DNA of 64,000 nt from Curtobacterium pusillum (GCA_002025645.1 CP018783.1:3658001-3722000); one strand, 5' to 3'. Shown: positions 8,757 through 17,635, numbered from the stretch's first letter. Translations and numbers: made by a program. Notes: generated from the letters alone by a model not told the origin.

Positions 8757-10892
8757 TTGGCTCGATCAGGCACCCGGCGAGCAGCCGGCGGGACGCGGAC
8801 CGCGTCGCGTCGTACCCGGCCGCTCGACAACGACGGCGTCATCCCCGTCCTCGCCCGCGCCGTGCGCGAGGTCGAGGCGGCGGCGCAGCGCGGACCGCTC
8901 AAGGCGTCGAACCGTTCGAAGTTCCAGGCGGTCGCCCTGCTCATGCGCGAGGAACGCGCACGGGTCAAGGCCGACCCGGAGCTCACCGACGCGCAGCGCG
9001 CGGAGCAGCTCAAGCGGCTCGACGGTGTGGCGACGATCCTCGCGAAGACCGCGGCCCGGGACACGAGCGTCATCCAGCTCCTGACCGAGGAAGCCTCGGT
9101 GAGCGAGACCACCCGCACGGTCAAGCGCGACATGATGATCGCGGGCGGCATGGAACTGCAGCCCGAGGAACTCGTCATCGCGGCCGAGCCGTCCCCGACG
9201 GTCGAGAGCCCCGTGCGAGCGGTCGTCCCGCAGGCGGTCGTGCAGCGCCAACTCGCGAACCCGTTCCTGCCGCCGGACTTCGCCCTCGCCGACCAGCCCG
9301 TCGCACACCCGCGTCGCCTGGCGAACTGGGAGCTCTTCGGGCCGCTGTTCAAGTCGTTCGAGTACGGCGCGGGCGGGGGAGCGGCGACGATGCCGCTGCC
9401 GGAGCCCGCGACGCTGCACTCGAAGTCCGGCACCACGCTGATGAAGCACCAGGCGGAGCTCATCGCCGCCGCGGCGCAGGGACACCGCACGTTCCTGCTC
9501 GCCGACGAGCCTGGTCTCGGCAAGACCGCGCAGTCGCTCCTCGCAGCCGACGCCGCGAACGCATTCCCGCTCCTGGTCGTCGTGCCGAACGTCGTCAAGA
9601 CGAACTGGGCGCGCGAAGCCTCCCGCTGGGTCCCGAACCGCACCTCGACGGTCATCCACGGTGACGGCGACGACCTCGACGGGTTCGCGGACATCGTCAT
9701 CGTGAACTACGAGATCCTCGACCGGCACGCCGGCTGGCTCGGGGCCTTCGGGTTCAAGGGCATGGTCGTCGACGAGGCGCACTTCATCAAGAACAAGGAC
9801 TCGCAGCGCTCGAAGTTCGTGCTGCAGCTCGCCGAGAAGATCCGGCAGCGCACGGCGCACCCGCTGCTCATGGCGCTGACGGGGACGCCGCTGATCAACT
9901 CGGTCGAGGACTTCCGCACCATCTGGGAGTACCTCGGCTGGATCGACGACAAGAAGCCCCGCGCGAAGCTCATGAACGAGCTCGAGGAGATCGGCCTCAC
10001 CCCGGCCGACCCGGGCTTCTTCGTCGAGGCACGCAAGGCCGTCATCGACCAGGGCATCGTCCGACGCCGCAAGGTCGACGTCGCCGCGGACATCCCGGCC
10101 CGCCGGATCGCCGACATCCCCGTCGAACTCGACGACGAGGTCGGTCGTTCCATCCGCGACGCCGAGCGCGAGCTCACCGCGAAGCTCGTCAAGCGGTACC
10201 ACCAGGCGCTCGACGCCCGCACCGGGCAGGACCCGGTCGTCGGCATCGACCACAAGCTCGTCCGCCAGGTCGCCCGCTGGGAGCTCGAGGACCAGGACGC
10301 CTCGCCGACCGGGGAGAACGTGTTCTCCATGGTCCGGCGGATCGGCCGCGCCAAGGCCCAGCTCGCGGCGGACTACGCGGCGCAGCTCGCGTCGAACGTC
10401 GGCAAGGTCGTGTTCTTCGCGAAGCACCTCGACGTCATGGACCAGGCGGAGGAGGTCTTCGCACGCCGGGGCCTGCGCACCGCCACCGTCCGTGGCGACC
10501 AGACGCCGACGCAGCGCACGGCCGAGATCGACTCGTTCGTGAACGACCCCGACGTCGCCGTGATCGTCTGCTCGCTCACCGCGGCGGGGGTCGGCCTGAA
10601 CCTGCAGGTGTCGTCGAACGTCGTGCTCGCGGAGCTGTCGTGGACGTCGGCCGAGCAGACCCAGGCGATCGACCGCGTGCACCGCATCGGGCAGGAAGAG
10701 CCCGTCACCGCGTGGCGCATCATCGCGGCGCAGACGATCGACACGAAGATCGCGGAGCTCATCGACTCGAAGGCGTCCCTCGCGGCCCGGGCCCTGGACG
10801 GCTCGGACGACGAGGTCGTCGACTCGGGCGACATCCAGCTCGACGCGATGGCGGCACTGCTGACCGAGGCGCTGGAGCGCGGCGGCCGGTAG
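8757..10892 (+). CDS. SNF2-family DEAD/DEAH-box helicase-like ATPase
   Basis: A 711-residue Swi2/Snf2-type ATPase, probably a double-stranded DNA translocase that remodels protein-DNA complexes. The N-terminal 200 residues are helical and family-specific. The first RecA-like lobe has the nucleotide loop DEPGLGKTAQ near residue 250, VVVPNVVKTNW, the DEAH box VVDEAHFIKN near 337 and ALTGTPL. The second lobe carries CSLTAAGVGLNLQ and the arginine-finger motif QAIDRVHRIGQ. The start is TTG, chosen because AGGAGGAG lies at 8747-8754. It sits alone behind a long structured leader. No nuclease or methylase neighbours suggest a restriction system. Confidence 0.9.
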   Translation: MARSGTRRAAGGTRTASRRTRPLDNDGVIPVLARAVREVEAAAQRGPLKASNRSKFQAVALLMREERARVKADPELTDAQRAEQLKRLDGVATILAKTAARDTSVIQLLTEEASVSETTRTVKRDMMIAGGMELQPEELVIAAEPSPTVESPVRAVVPQAVVQRQLANPFLPPDFALADQPVAHPRRLANWELFGPLFKSFEYGAGGGAATMPLPEPATLHSKSGTTLMKHQAELIAAAAQGHRTFLLADEPGLGKTAQSLLAADAANAFPLLVVVPNVVKTNWAREASRWVPNRTSTVIHGDGDDLDGFADIVIVNYEILDRHAGWLGAFGFKGMVVDEAHFIKNKDSQRSKFVLQLAEKIRQRTAHPLLMALTGTPLINSVEDFRTIWEYLGWIDDKKPRAKLMNELEEIGLTPADPGFFVEARKAVIDQGIVRRRKVDVAADIPARRIADIPVELDDEVGRSIRDAERELTAKLVKRYHQALDARTGQDPVVGIDHKLVRQVARWELEDQDASPTGENVFSMVRRIGRAKAQLAADYAAQLASNVGKVVFFAKHLDVMDQAEEVFARRGLRTATVRGDQTPTQRTAEIDSFVNDPDVAVIVCSLTAAGVGLNLQVSSNVVLAELSWTSAEQTQAIDRVHRIGQEEPVTAWRIIAAQTIDTKIAELIDSKASLAARALDGSDDEVVDSGDIQLDAMAALLTEALERGGR

Positions 10893-10930
10893 GGAGCCGG
10901 CTCGCTGGCGCCGTGCTTCCGGCCTGCGCG

Positions 10931-10996
10931 ATCGCGCCCCGTGACAGACATCGCGCCCCGTTTCCACGGGGCGCGATGTTCGTTCGGGGGCGCGAT
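10931..10996. repeat. Family C nested palindrome / bidirectional terminator candidate
   Basis: A perfect 14-base stem ACATCGCGCCCCGT (10948-10961) faces ACGGGGCGCGATGT (10966-10979) across a TTCC loop. It is nested in an outer stem ATCGCGCCCC (10931-10940) facing GGGGCGCGAT (10987-10996). It lies between the convergent helicase and mycoredoxin genes. A relative occurs at 52192-52253. Confidence 0.8.
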
Positions 10997-10999
10997 GCG

Positions 11000-11272
11000 T
11001 CAGATGCGGGACTGGACCTCGGCGAGCGAGGGGTTCGTCGCGGTGCTGCCGTCCGGGAACACGAGCGTCGGCACGGTCTGGTTGCCGCCGTTGACCTCGG
11101 CGACGAGCTCGGCCGTCCCCGGCGTCTGCTCGATGTCGACCTCGGTGTAGGGCACACCGGCCTTCGACATCTGGTTCTTCAGGCGCGCGCAGTAGCCGCA
11201 CCAGGTGGTGGTGAACATCGTGACGGCGCCGGCCTCCGGCACGAACGCGTCGCGGGTGATCGTCTCGCTCAT
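11000..11272 (-). CDS. Mycoredoxin (glutaredoxin-like)
   Basis: A 90-residue glutaredoxin-fold oxidoreductase with the active site TTWCGYCARL (Cys25-x-x-Cys28). It also has the cis-Pro segment TVPTLVFPDG and the C-terminal motif of actinobacterial mycoredoxin. Mycoredoxins reduce mixed disulfides formed with mycothiol, in place of glutathione-dependent glutaredoxins. This therefore points to a mycothiol-producing host. The ATG is preceded by TACCCT six bases upstream on the minus strand, which suggests a leaderless mRNA. It diverges from the PadR operon. Confidence 0.92.
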   Translation of the reverse strand: MSETITRDAFVPEAGAVTMFTTTWCGYCARLKNQMSKAGVPYTEVDIEQTPGTAELVAEVNGGNQTVPTLVFPDGSTATNPSLAEVQSRI

Positions 11273-11278
11273 GGGCCC

Positions 11279-11284
11279 AGGGTA
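11279..11284 (-). promoter_or_regulatory. -10 box of leaderless promoter (mycoredoxin)
   Basis: TACCCT on the minus strand is followed by six bases and then the ATG. Confidence 0.55.
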
Positions 11285-11326
11285 GCTCGCTGACCTGGAG
11301 GTCTTGTGCGGCTTGTTCTACATAGG

Positions 11327-11332
11327 TAGGTT
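11327..11332 (+). promoter_or_regulatory. -10 box of leaderless promoter (PadR operon)
   Basis: TAGGTT is followed by six bases and then ATG. The flanking TACATAGGTAGG includes a short direct repeat that the PadR protein itself could bind. Autoregulation is typical of the family but inferred here. Confidence 0.55.
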
Positions 11333-11338
11333 GAGTGC

Positions 11339-11677
11339 ATGGAACCGATCCAACGCGTGACCGCACCCACGCTCGACGTGCTCGACGCGTTGCTCTCGAG
11401 CGACGGCGCCGTGTGGGGACTGCTCGTCATCAAGGCGACCGGGCGGCAGGCGGGCACCGTCTACCCGATCCTCGAGCGCCTCGAGCGCCAGGGGTGGATC
11501 CGGTCCTCGTGGGACGACGATGCCGACCGCCCGGGTCCACGTCGACGGCTCTACGAGTTCACGGCCGATGGGGTCGAGGCAGCGCGGGGACTCGTCGATG
11601 CACGCCGGTCGGCATCGGACGCGGCGACACGTGCCGCTCGCGCGGGACGCCCGAGCGGCCGGGCGGTGACCTCGTGA
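11339..11677 (+). CDS. PadR-family transcriptional regulator
   Basis: A 112-residue winged-helix protein. The N-terminal domain has the PadR layout: LDVLDALL, WGLLVIKATG, then the recognition segment GTVYPILERLERQGWI and the wing RRRLYEFTADG. PadR repressors usually control an adjacent membrane or stress gene and respond to small ligands. Its stop overlaps the start of the next gene by four bases (GTGA), so the membrane protein downstream is its likely functional partner. A leaderless promoter sits directly upstream. Confidence 0.88.
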   Translation: MEPIQRVTAPTLDVLDALLSSDGAVWGLLVIKATGRQAGTVYPILERLERQGWIRSSWDDDADRPGPRRRLYEFTADGVEAARGLVDARRSASDAATRAARAGRPSGRAVTS

Positions 11678-12513
11678 CCGCGCTCGACCGTTTCCTGGTC
11701 GGGGTGGCGGTCGCCGTCTCGCCCACGGCCCACCGGGACGCCCGTCGGGAGCAGTGGCTCGCCGACGTCCGGGACGCCCGGGAACTCGACCTCTCACCGA
11801 CCGCCCTCGCGTTCGGTGCACTCACCACGGCGCTCCTCCACCGACGCGCCGGACACCGATCCACATGGGGGGAATCCATGACCGCAACACCGATCCACGT
11901 CCGTACCACGCCGCACACCGTCCCGACGATCCCGCTCCTGGTGGGTTTGGCCGTCGTGTCCTTCGTCGTCTCGTCCGTCGTCTTGTCCCTGCTCCAGCGC
12001 TACAACGGCCTCGCTGCGGCACTGCCGCTCTTCATGCTGGTCGGCATCGGCCCGACACTGGTGCCGGGTGCCTGCGTCGCCGCTGCGGTCCTGCTGACCG
12101 CCCGGGTGCCGCTCCGTCGTCGCGTCATCGGAGCGGTGGCAGCCATGGCCGTCGCGTGCGCGTGGTGGGCGCTGGTCAACGGGTCGCTCAACCTGCCGGT
12201 CTGGCCCGGTCTCACCCTCGGGCTCATCGCCGCAGCCTGGCTCGCGGTCTGGCTCGTAACCGTCGGGCGGCCACGCTGGACCCTGACGCTCCTGGTCCTC
12301 CCGGCGATCGCGTCGGTCATCACGTTCCCGCTGACGAACGCCGTGATGAGCAGCGGGCTCTCGTACTCGGTGATGACCTTCGTCTCCTGGACCGGGCAGC
12401 TCATCCCGTTCCTCGTCGCCATCCTCGCAGCGATCGTCGGCGGACGGTTCTCCACAGATGCACCCGCACTGGTCGAGCCGCACGGCGAAGCACTGGTAGA
12501 CAAGAGCGCGTGA
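11674..12513 (+). CDS. PadR-associated multi-pass membrane protein
   Basis: A protein of 279 residues starting at a GTG that overlaps the PadR stop. A soluble N-terminal segment of about 70 residues (including REQWLADVRDA) is followed by six or so hydrophobic helices from about residue 85 to 260. The N-terminal segment recalls membrane proteins encoded beside PadR regulators in Actinobacteria, but I cannot name a family. The gene overlaps the CYTH-CHAD gene by four bases, giving a three-gene coupled operon. A role as the regulated membrane target or sensor of PadR is inference. Confidence 0.75.
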   Translation: MTALDRFLVGVAVAVSPTAHRDARREQWLADVRDARELDLSPTALAFGALTTALLHRRAGHRSTWGESMTATPIHVRTTPHTVPTIPLLVGLAVVSFVVSSVVLSLLQRYNGLAAALPLFMLVGIGPTLVPGACVAAAVLLTARVPLRRRVIGAVAAMAVACAWWALVNGSLNLPVWPGLTLGLIAAAWLAVWLVTVGRPRWTLTLLVLPAIASVITFPLTNAVMSSGLSYSVMTFVSWTGQLIPFLVAILAAIVGGRFSTDAPALVEPHGEALVDKSA

Positions 12514-14042
12514 GCGACACGCACCTCGAGATCGAGCGCACCTACGACCTGCCCGAGGGCGGTTCCCTCCCCGACCTGATCGGTGTCGGCGGCATCCTCC
12601 GCACCGACCACCAGGAACCGTTCGAACTCGACGCGACCTACTGGGACACCGAACGGTACGACCTCGTCGCCGCCCGGGTGACCGTTCGTCGCCGCACGGG
12701 TGGCCCCGACGCCGGCTGGCACATCAAGCGCGCGTCGTCCGACACGGTCCGGCACGAGCAGCACTTCCCGCTCACCGACGACGCCGACACCGTGCCGGAC
12801 GAGGTCCTCGCCGCACTCTTCACCGAACGCCGCGGCCGTGGTCTTCGTCCGGTCGTCCGGATCACCACCACCCGCACCGTCACGCGCCTGCTCGACGAGG
12901 ACGGCGACCAGATCGCCGAGCTCGCCGACGACCAGGTCGCCGCGCAGCGACTCGACGACGATGCCCCGGAGACCCCGCGCACCTGGCGCGAGGTCGAGGT
13001 CGAGACCGTCGAGGGCGTCGACCAGCAGGTCGCCCACGAGCTCTTCGCCGCGCTCGACGGTCGCTTCGCGGCCGTCGGAGCCGGCCCCGCCGCCGTCTCG
13101 TCCAAACTGGCACGTGGACTGGCAGGCGCACCGGCACCGCGCCTCCAGTCCGCCGACAAGCCCGAGAAGGGCACCGCGGCACGCGCGCTCGTGAAGCGAC
13201 TCCGGAAGCTGCGTTCCACGCTGCTCGACCAGGAGGCCCTGCTCCGGTCCGGCGGGCAGGCGGACCTCCGCGAGACGGCGGCTGTCGCGCTCGGGATCGC
13301 CGCCGTGATCGGGTCCTACCGGCCGGCGTTCCCGCCGACCGAAGACGTCGACCGCGCGGCCGAGGCCGCCGAGGGGCTCGCCGCGGTGACGGCGCGTGCC
13401 GCGCTGGCCGAGTACCTCGTCGAGGGGCTGCCCCGTGCGTCGACTCCGGCACAGGACGCCCTCGTCGACTCGATGACGCGCGAGCGCATCCTCGCCGCCA
13501 CACGGGAACGCCGTGCCGTCGCCGTGCGGGACGTCGTTGCCTTCCTGCACGGCGAACCGTTCCTCGAACTGCTCGACGTGCTCGACGACGCCGTCGAACG
13601 GCCCGAGCCGACCTCCTGGGCACTGCGGTCGCCGAAGAAGGTCGCGCAGGACGTCTCGGCGGTCGAGAAGCCGCGCGTCCGCGAACTCGTCCAGGATGCA
13701 GTGGGGGACGACGACGACTCGTCCGCGGTGCTCGACCGCGAGGCGACCGCGCGCGAGGCCACCGAACAGGCCTGGCGCGCCGCGACCCGTGCTCGGATGG
13801 CGATGGACGTCCTCGGCGACGACGCCTTCCCGCACGCGCTGTGGAAGCGCATCGGCGACGCGGCGGACGTGCTCACCGAGCGGGTGCGGTCACTGCACGC
13901 GCTCGACGTGCTCCGGGTGCACTCGGGCATCGCCGAGCGCGGTGGCGAGGGCACGTTCGGGTACGGCGTCCTCGCGGGCGACCGTGTCCGCCTGGCCGAG
14001 GAGTCCTACGACGAGGCGGTGCACGCGCTCAACCGCGTGTGA
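12510..14042 (+). CDS. CYTH and CHAD domain protein
   Basis: A 510-residue fusion. The N-terminal CYTH/triphosphate tunnel domain (about 1-195) starts with the EIERTYD signature and has alternating Arg/Glu tunnel strands (RVTVRRRTGG, WREVEVETVE). The CHAD domain (about 225-505) is helical with conserved His and Arg residues (RKLRSTLL, FPHALWKRIGDAADVL). CHAD domains bind inorganic polyphosphate, and CYTH domains hydrolyse or bind triphosphates, so a polyphosphate-related role is likely. The start is GTG, overlapping the membrane gene by four bases. The interdomain linker (residues about 203-214) coincides with a family A palindrome. Confidence 0.9.
   Translation: MSDTHLEIERTYDLPEGGSLPDLIGVGGILRTDHQEPFELDATYWDTERYDLVAARVTVRRRTGGPDAGWHIKRASSDTVRHEQHFPLTDDADTVPDEVLAALFTERRGRGLRPVVRITTTRTVTRLLDEDGDQIAELADDQVAAQRLDDDAPETPRTWREVEVETVEGVDQQVAHELFAALDGRFAAVGAGPAAVSSKLARGLAGAPAPRLQSADKPEKGTAARALVKRLRKLRSTLLDQEALLRSGGQADLRETAAVALGIAAVIGSYRPAFPPTEDVDRAAEAAEGLAAVTARAALAEYLVEGLPRASTPAQDALVDSMTRERILAATRERRAVAVRDVVAFLHGEPFLELLDVLDDAVERPEPTSWALRSPKKVAQDVSAVEKPRVRELVQDAVGDDDDSSAVLDREATAREATEQAWRAATRARMAMDVLGDDAFPHALWKRIGDAADVLTERVRSLHALDVLRVHSGIAERGGEGTFGYGVLAGDRVRLAEESYDEAVHALNRV
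13116..13151. repeat. Family A palindrome inside the CYTH-CHAD coding sequence
   Basis: GGACTGGCAGGCGC (13116-13129) faces GCGCCTCCAGTCC (13139-13151), the same arms as the intergenic family A repeats apart from one extra base. It codes for the linker between CYTH and CHAD. Confidence 0.7.
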
Positions 14043-14080
14043 GCTCGCGCCCCGCCGGGTGGGCGGACGCCGCGCCGTGT

Positions 14081-14141
14081 ACTTCGTGAGCAGAAACGGT
14101 CGGGTCGCCGCAGCGAACCCGACCGTTTCTGTTCACGAAGT
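14081..14141. repeat. Family B palindrome (copy 1)
   Basis: A 25-base arm starting ACTTCGTGAGCAGAAACGG (14081-14105) faces its complement (14117-14141) with one mismatch. GC-rich flanks extend the stem. It lies between convergent genes. The second copy is at 35033-35092. Confidence 0.88.
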
Positions 14142-14183
14142 GCGGCGCGAGGCGTGCGCGTCGCGCGCCGCGCGCCCCGCTCG

Positions 14184-16322
14184 TCAGGCGGACTCGTCCG
14201 CCAGCCCCAGGACGTCGAGCAGCCACGCGAGCTCGAACGCCCGTTCCTTCCACGAGTCGTACCGACCGCTGACGCCACCGTGTCCGGCGGCCATCTCGGT
14301 CTTGAGCAGGACGGGCGCTCCGACCTCGCGCAGCTTCGCCGTCCACTTCGCGGGTTCCACGTAGAGCACGCGGGTGTCGTTGATCGAGGTCACCGCCAGG
14401 ATCTTCGGGTACTGCACGTCGGACCGGACGTTCTCGTACGGGGTGTACTCGCTCATGTAGCGGTAGACCTCGGCGTCGTGCAGTGGATCGCCCCACTCGT
14501 CCCACTCGATGACGGTGAGGGGGAGGTCGGGGTCGAGGATGCTCGTCAGCGCGTCGACGAACGGCACGGCGGCGAGGATGCCCGCGAACCGTTCGGGAGC
14601 GAGGTTGGCCACCGCACCCATGAGGAGCCCACCGGCGCTGCCACCCTCGGCCACGAGCCGCTCGGCGCTGGTCCGTCCGGAGTCGATCAGGTGCTCGGCG
14701 ACCGCCACGAAGTCGGTGAAGGTGTTCTTCTTCGTGAGGGTCTTGCCGTTCTCGTACCAGTGCCGGCCCATCTCGCCACCACCGCGGACGTGTGCCACAG
14801 CGAAGACGACGCCGCGGTCGAGCATCGAGAGGCGCATGACGCTGAACCCCGGGTCGATCGAGTGCTCGTACGACCCGTAGCCGTACAGGTGCAGGGGTGC
14901 CGGGCGATCGGTGTCGACAGCGTCGCGCCGCCAGACGAGCGAGATCGGCACGCGCGTGCCGTCCGACGCGGTCGCCCAGTCGCGCTCCTGGACGTAGTCG
15001 GCCGGGTCGTAGCCACCGAGGACGGGCTGGCGCTTCAGGACGGTGACCTCGCCGGTCGCGAGGTCGAGGTCGCTGATCTCGGACGGCGTGACGAACGAGG
15101 TGAAGCCGATGCGGAGCGTCGGCTGGTCCCACTCCGGGTTGCCGCCGAGGCCTGCGGAGAACAGGGCCTCGTCGAAGGGGACCTCGTGGGCGTCGCCGTA
15201 GCCGTCGCCCTCGATCGGGATGATCGCGACGCGGGGGAGTGCCTCGGACCGGTACTCGAGCGCGAGGTGCCCGGCGAAGGCGTCCACCGACTCGATCCGA
15301 CGCTCGGTGTGGTGCGCGACGACCACACGACGGTCCCGTTCGGACATCGGGTCGTCGGCCGGGACGTCGACGAGTTCGAAGTTCTCGGCACCGTCGTTGT
15401 GGAGCACGAGGAAGCGGTCGCTGCCGCCGACGATCGCGTGCTCGATCTCGTACTCGACGCCCTCGCGCCGCGGCCACACGACCTGGAACTCGCCCGTGGG
15501 GTCGGCGGCGTCGAGGACGAGGGCCTCGGACGTGATCTTCGACCCGAGCTCGATCACGATGTACTGCGACGAGCGGGTGACCCCGACACCGACCCAGTAG
15601 CGGTCGTCGGGCTCCTCGAACACGACGACGTCCTCGGCGGCGGTGCTGCCGACGGTGTGCCGCCAGATCCGGTCCGGACGCCAGGAGTCGTCGACCGTCG
15701 GGTAGAACACGTAGCGACCCGACGGGTCGAAGGTCGCCCCGGCACCGGTGTTCGGGATCTCGTCGCCGAGGTCGGTGCCGGTCGTCAGGTCGCGCACGTG
15801 CAGGGTGTAGCGCTCGTCGCCCTCGACGTCGATGCCGTACACCAGACGGGTGCCGTCGTCGCTGATGTCGTAGGTGCCGAGCGAGAAGAACTCGTGCCCG
15901 TCGGCGAGCGCGTTGCCGTCGAGGACGACGTGTTCGCCGGGCAGTGTGGCCTCGCCCTCGAGCACCGCCGGGGGCGTCCAGTCGTCGGGCCCGGTGATCG
16001 GCGCACGGCAGTGGACGCCGTACTGGCTGCCCTCGGACGTCCGCGTGAAGTACCACCAGTCGCCCATCCGCACCGGGACGGAGAGGTCGGTCTCCTGCAC
16101 GCGGTCCTTGACCTCGGTGAAGATCCGGTCGCGCAGGGCACCGAGGTGCGCGGTCGCCGCGTCGGTGTGGGCGTTCTCGGCCTCGAGGTAGGCCAGGGTG
16201 TCGGGTGATTCCTTGTCCCGCAACCACTCGTAGTCGTCGACGAAGTCGATGCCGTGGTGGGTCCGTGTCACGGGCCGCTTGGCGGCGGTGGGCGGGGTGG
16301 CCTGGGCGTGCTCGCTGCTCAC
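14184..16322 (-). CDS. ptrB: Oligopeptidase B / S9 prolyl oligopeptidase-family serine peptidase
   Basis: Cytoplasmic serine peptidase of about 712 residues. An N-terminal beta-propeller (about 60-410) gates a C-terminal alpha/beta-hydrolase domain. The nucleophile motif is GGSAGG (Ser near residue 560). The oligopeptidase signature HVRGGGEMGRHW lies upstream, and the catalytic His is in AAGHGGVSGR near 680. Oligopeptidase B cleaves short peptides after Lys or Arg. Length and motifs match. The frame permits GTG at 16325, but GTG at 16322 gives a GTGA overlap with the fic stop and is preferred. Co-translation with a Fic enzyme is unusual. Confidence 0.93.
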   Translation of the reverse strand: MSSEHAQATPPTAAKRPVTRTHHGIDFVDDYEWLRDKESPDTLAYLEAENAHTDAATAHLGALRDRIFTEVKDRVQETDLSVPVRMGDWWYFTRTSEGSQYGVHCRAPITGPDDWTPPAVLEGEATLPGEHVVLDGNALADGHEFFSLGTYDISDDGTRLVYGIDVEGDERYTLHVRDLTTGTDLGDEIPNTGAGATFDPSGRYVFYPTVDDSWRPDRIWRHTVGSTAAEDVVVFEEPDDRYWVGVGVTRSSQYIVIELGSKITSEALVLDAADPTGEFQVVWPRREGVEYEIEHAIVGGSDRFLVLHNDGAENFELVDVPADDPMSERDRRVVVAHHTERRIESVDAFAGHLALEYRSEALPRVAIIPIEGDGYGDAHEVPFDEALFSAGLGGNPEWDQPTLRIGFTSFVTPSEISDLDLATGEVTVLKRQPVLGGYDPADYVQERDWATASDGTRVPISLVWRRDAVDTDRPAPLHLYGYGSYEHSIDPGFSVMRLSMLDRGVVFAVAHVRGGGEMGRHWYENGKTLTKKNTFTDFVAVAEHLIDSGRTSAERLVAEGGSAGGLLMGAVANLAPERFAGILAAVPFVDALTSILDPDLPLTVIEWDEWGDPLHDAEVYRYMSEYTPYENVRSDVQYPKILAVTSINDTRVLYVEPAKWTAKLREVGAPVLLKTEMAAGHGGVSGRYDSWKERAFELAWLLDVLGLADESA

Positions 16323-17512
16323 CACCCCACCCTATTCGCCCGTTGCAGGACGGCGGCCCGGACGCGATCGCCGAACGCCGCGAGCTCGTCGGCAAGCCCG
16401 TCGACCACCCACGCGCGGTTGCGCCGGCGTGCGGTCACGGCGCGGAGCACCCCGCGTCGGCACAGGTCGTCGGCGACGGTGTCGACGGCAGAGTCGTGGT
16501 GCAGCCCTGACGCCCGGAGGCCGTCCGCCAGGCGGTCCTCGGTCAGGACCGGGTCGTCCGCGATGACGGAGCGCACCATCGGGTCCAGCTCGGCGGATGC
16601 CTCGGCGAGCAGCAGTGCGGTGAGGGTGGCCTCGTCGCAGACGGTGCCGACGGCGATCGCGAGGTCGCGGACCCACTCGTCGACCCGGCCGTCCCGGTAC
16701 CGCTCGAGGTGCCAGAAGTACCGGTCCTGCTCGGCGACGAGCGCCGTGGCGATCGGCACCGTCAGCACCCGGGTGAGCGCGCGCCGCCGCAGGACCGCTC
16801 CGACCAGGGCGCGCCCGATCCGTCCGTTGCCATCGGTGAACGGGTGGATCGACTCGAACTGCGCATGCCCGATGGCGGCCTGCGCGACAGGGTGCAGGTC
16901 GTCCCGGTGGAGGAACGCGAACAGGTCGTCCATGAGTGCCGGGACCAGTTCCGGCGGCGGCGGGACGTGGCGTGCGAGCCGGGGTGTGACGCCCCCGCCG
17001 ATCCAGTTCTGCACGTCGCGGTACCGGCCGGCGTCCCGACCGTCGACCGGGTCGTCCCGCATGAGCGCGCGGTGGGCGTCGAGCACCGCGGTCGGCGTGA
17101 TGGTGCCGGAGCCGGCCGACGAGACCAGCCGCTCGATGGCGTCCCCGGCGCGCACCACCGCCACCGCGCTGGCGTTCGCGCGGACACCCACCACCGCACG
17201 GGCGACGTCGTCGAGGGTGGCCGGTTCCTGCTCGATGCGGGAGGACGCGACCGCTTCGGTCCGGTCGAGCGTCCCGCCGAGCGCGCCGAGGTCCGCGCCG
17301 TGGTGGGCGTCGAGGTCCGTCAGCGCCGTGGCCGCGCGGTCGAGCAGCGCCTCGGTGTCGTGGTCGGGTGTCCACGTGGCCGCCGCGATGAACGGCGGGA
17401 TCGACGTGCTGATCGAGGTCGTCCGACGATCGGTGCGGGGGAGGCGGACGCTGCTGCGCCACGGCACCGTCCGTGTGGTGTGTGCGGGCCAGGGGTGCTC
17501 GGCGATCAGCAT
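16319..17512 (-). CDS. Fic-family protein (probable AMP-transferase)
   Basis: A 397-residue Fic/DOC-fold protein. The catalytic motif HPFTDGNGRIGR starts at His222 and is a full match to HxFx(D/E)GNGRxxR. A candidate inhibitory helix lies near residue 89 (SSRIEQ). This places it near class II Fic proteins, where such a helix comes before the Fic core, though the consensus SxxxE(G/N) ends in Q here. The N-terminal dimer region and C-terminal winged-helix-like tail (from about 320) follow the usual long Fic layout. Active members transfer AMP to hydroxyl side chains. ATG start with GGAGGAAGC just upstream. Confidence 0.92.
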   Translation of the reverse strand: MLIAEHPWPAHTTRTVPWRSSVRLPRTDRRTTSISTSIPPFIAAATWTPDHDTEALLDRAATALTDLDAHHGADLGALGGTLDRTEAVASSRIEQEPATLDDVARAVVGVRANASAVAVVRAGDAIERLVSSAGSGTITPTAVLDAHRALMRDDPVDGRDAGRYRDVQNWIGGGVTPRLARHVPPPPELVPALMDDLFAFLHRDDLHPVAQAAIGHAQFESIHPFTDGNGRIGRALVGAVLRRRALTRVLTVPIATALVAEQDRYFWHLERYRDGRVDEWVRDLAIAVGTVCDEATLTALLLAEASAELDPMVRSVIADDPVLTEDRLADGLRASGLHHDSAVDTVADDLCRRGVLRAVTARRRNRAWVVDGLADELAAFGDRVRAAVLQRANRVGW

Positions 17513-17623
17513 GCTTCCTCCGGGGGTGGCGTGGGCGTCGTCCGGTGACCGTACGAGAACGGAGCGCGTGCACGCCAGGAATCGGCATGTTGTATGCATG
17601 ACGAGGATGTCGGCCCACCTCGA

Positions 17624-17629
17624 TACCGT
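17624..17629 (+). promoter_or_regulatory. -10 box of leaderless promoter (amidohydrolase)
   Basis: TACCGT is followed by six bases and then the ATG at 17636. Confidence 0.55.
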
Positions 17630-17635
17630 GGTGAC

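Noticed and set aside
8766..11366. 866-codon minus-strand frame opposite the SNF2 helicase
   Set aside because: The translation is Arg/Asp/Val-rich nonsense, mirrors the helicase and runs through mycoredoxin in another frame.
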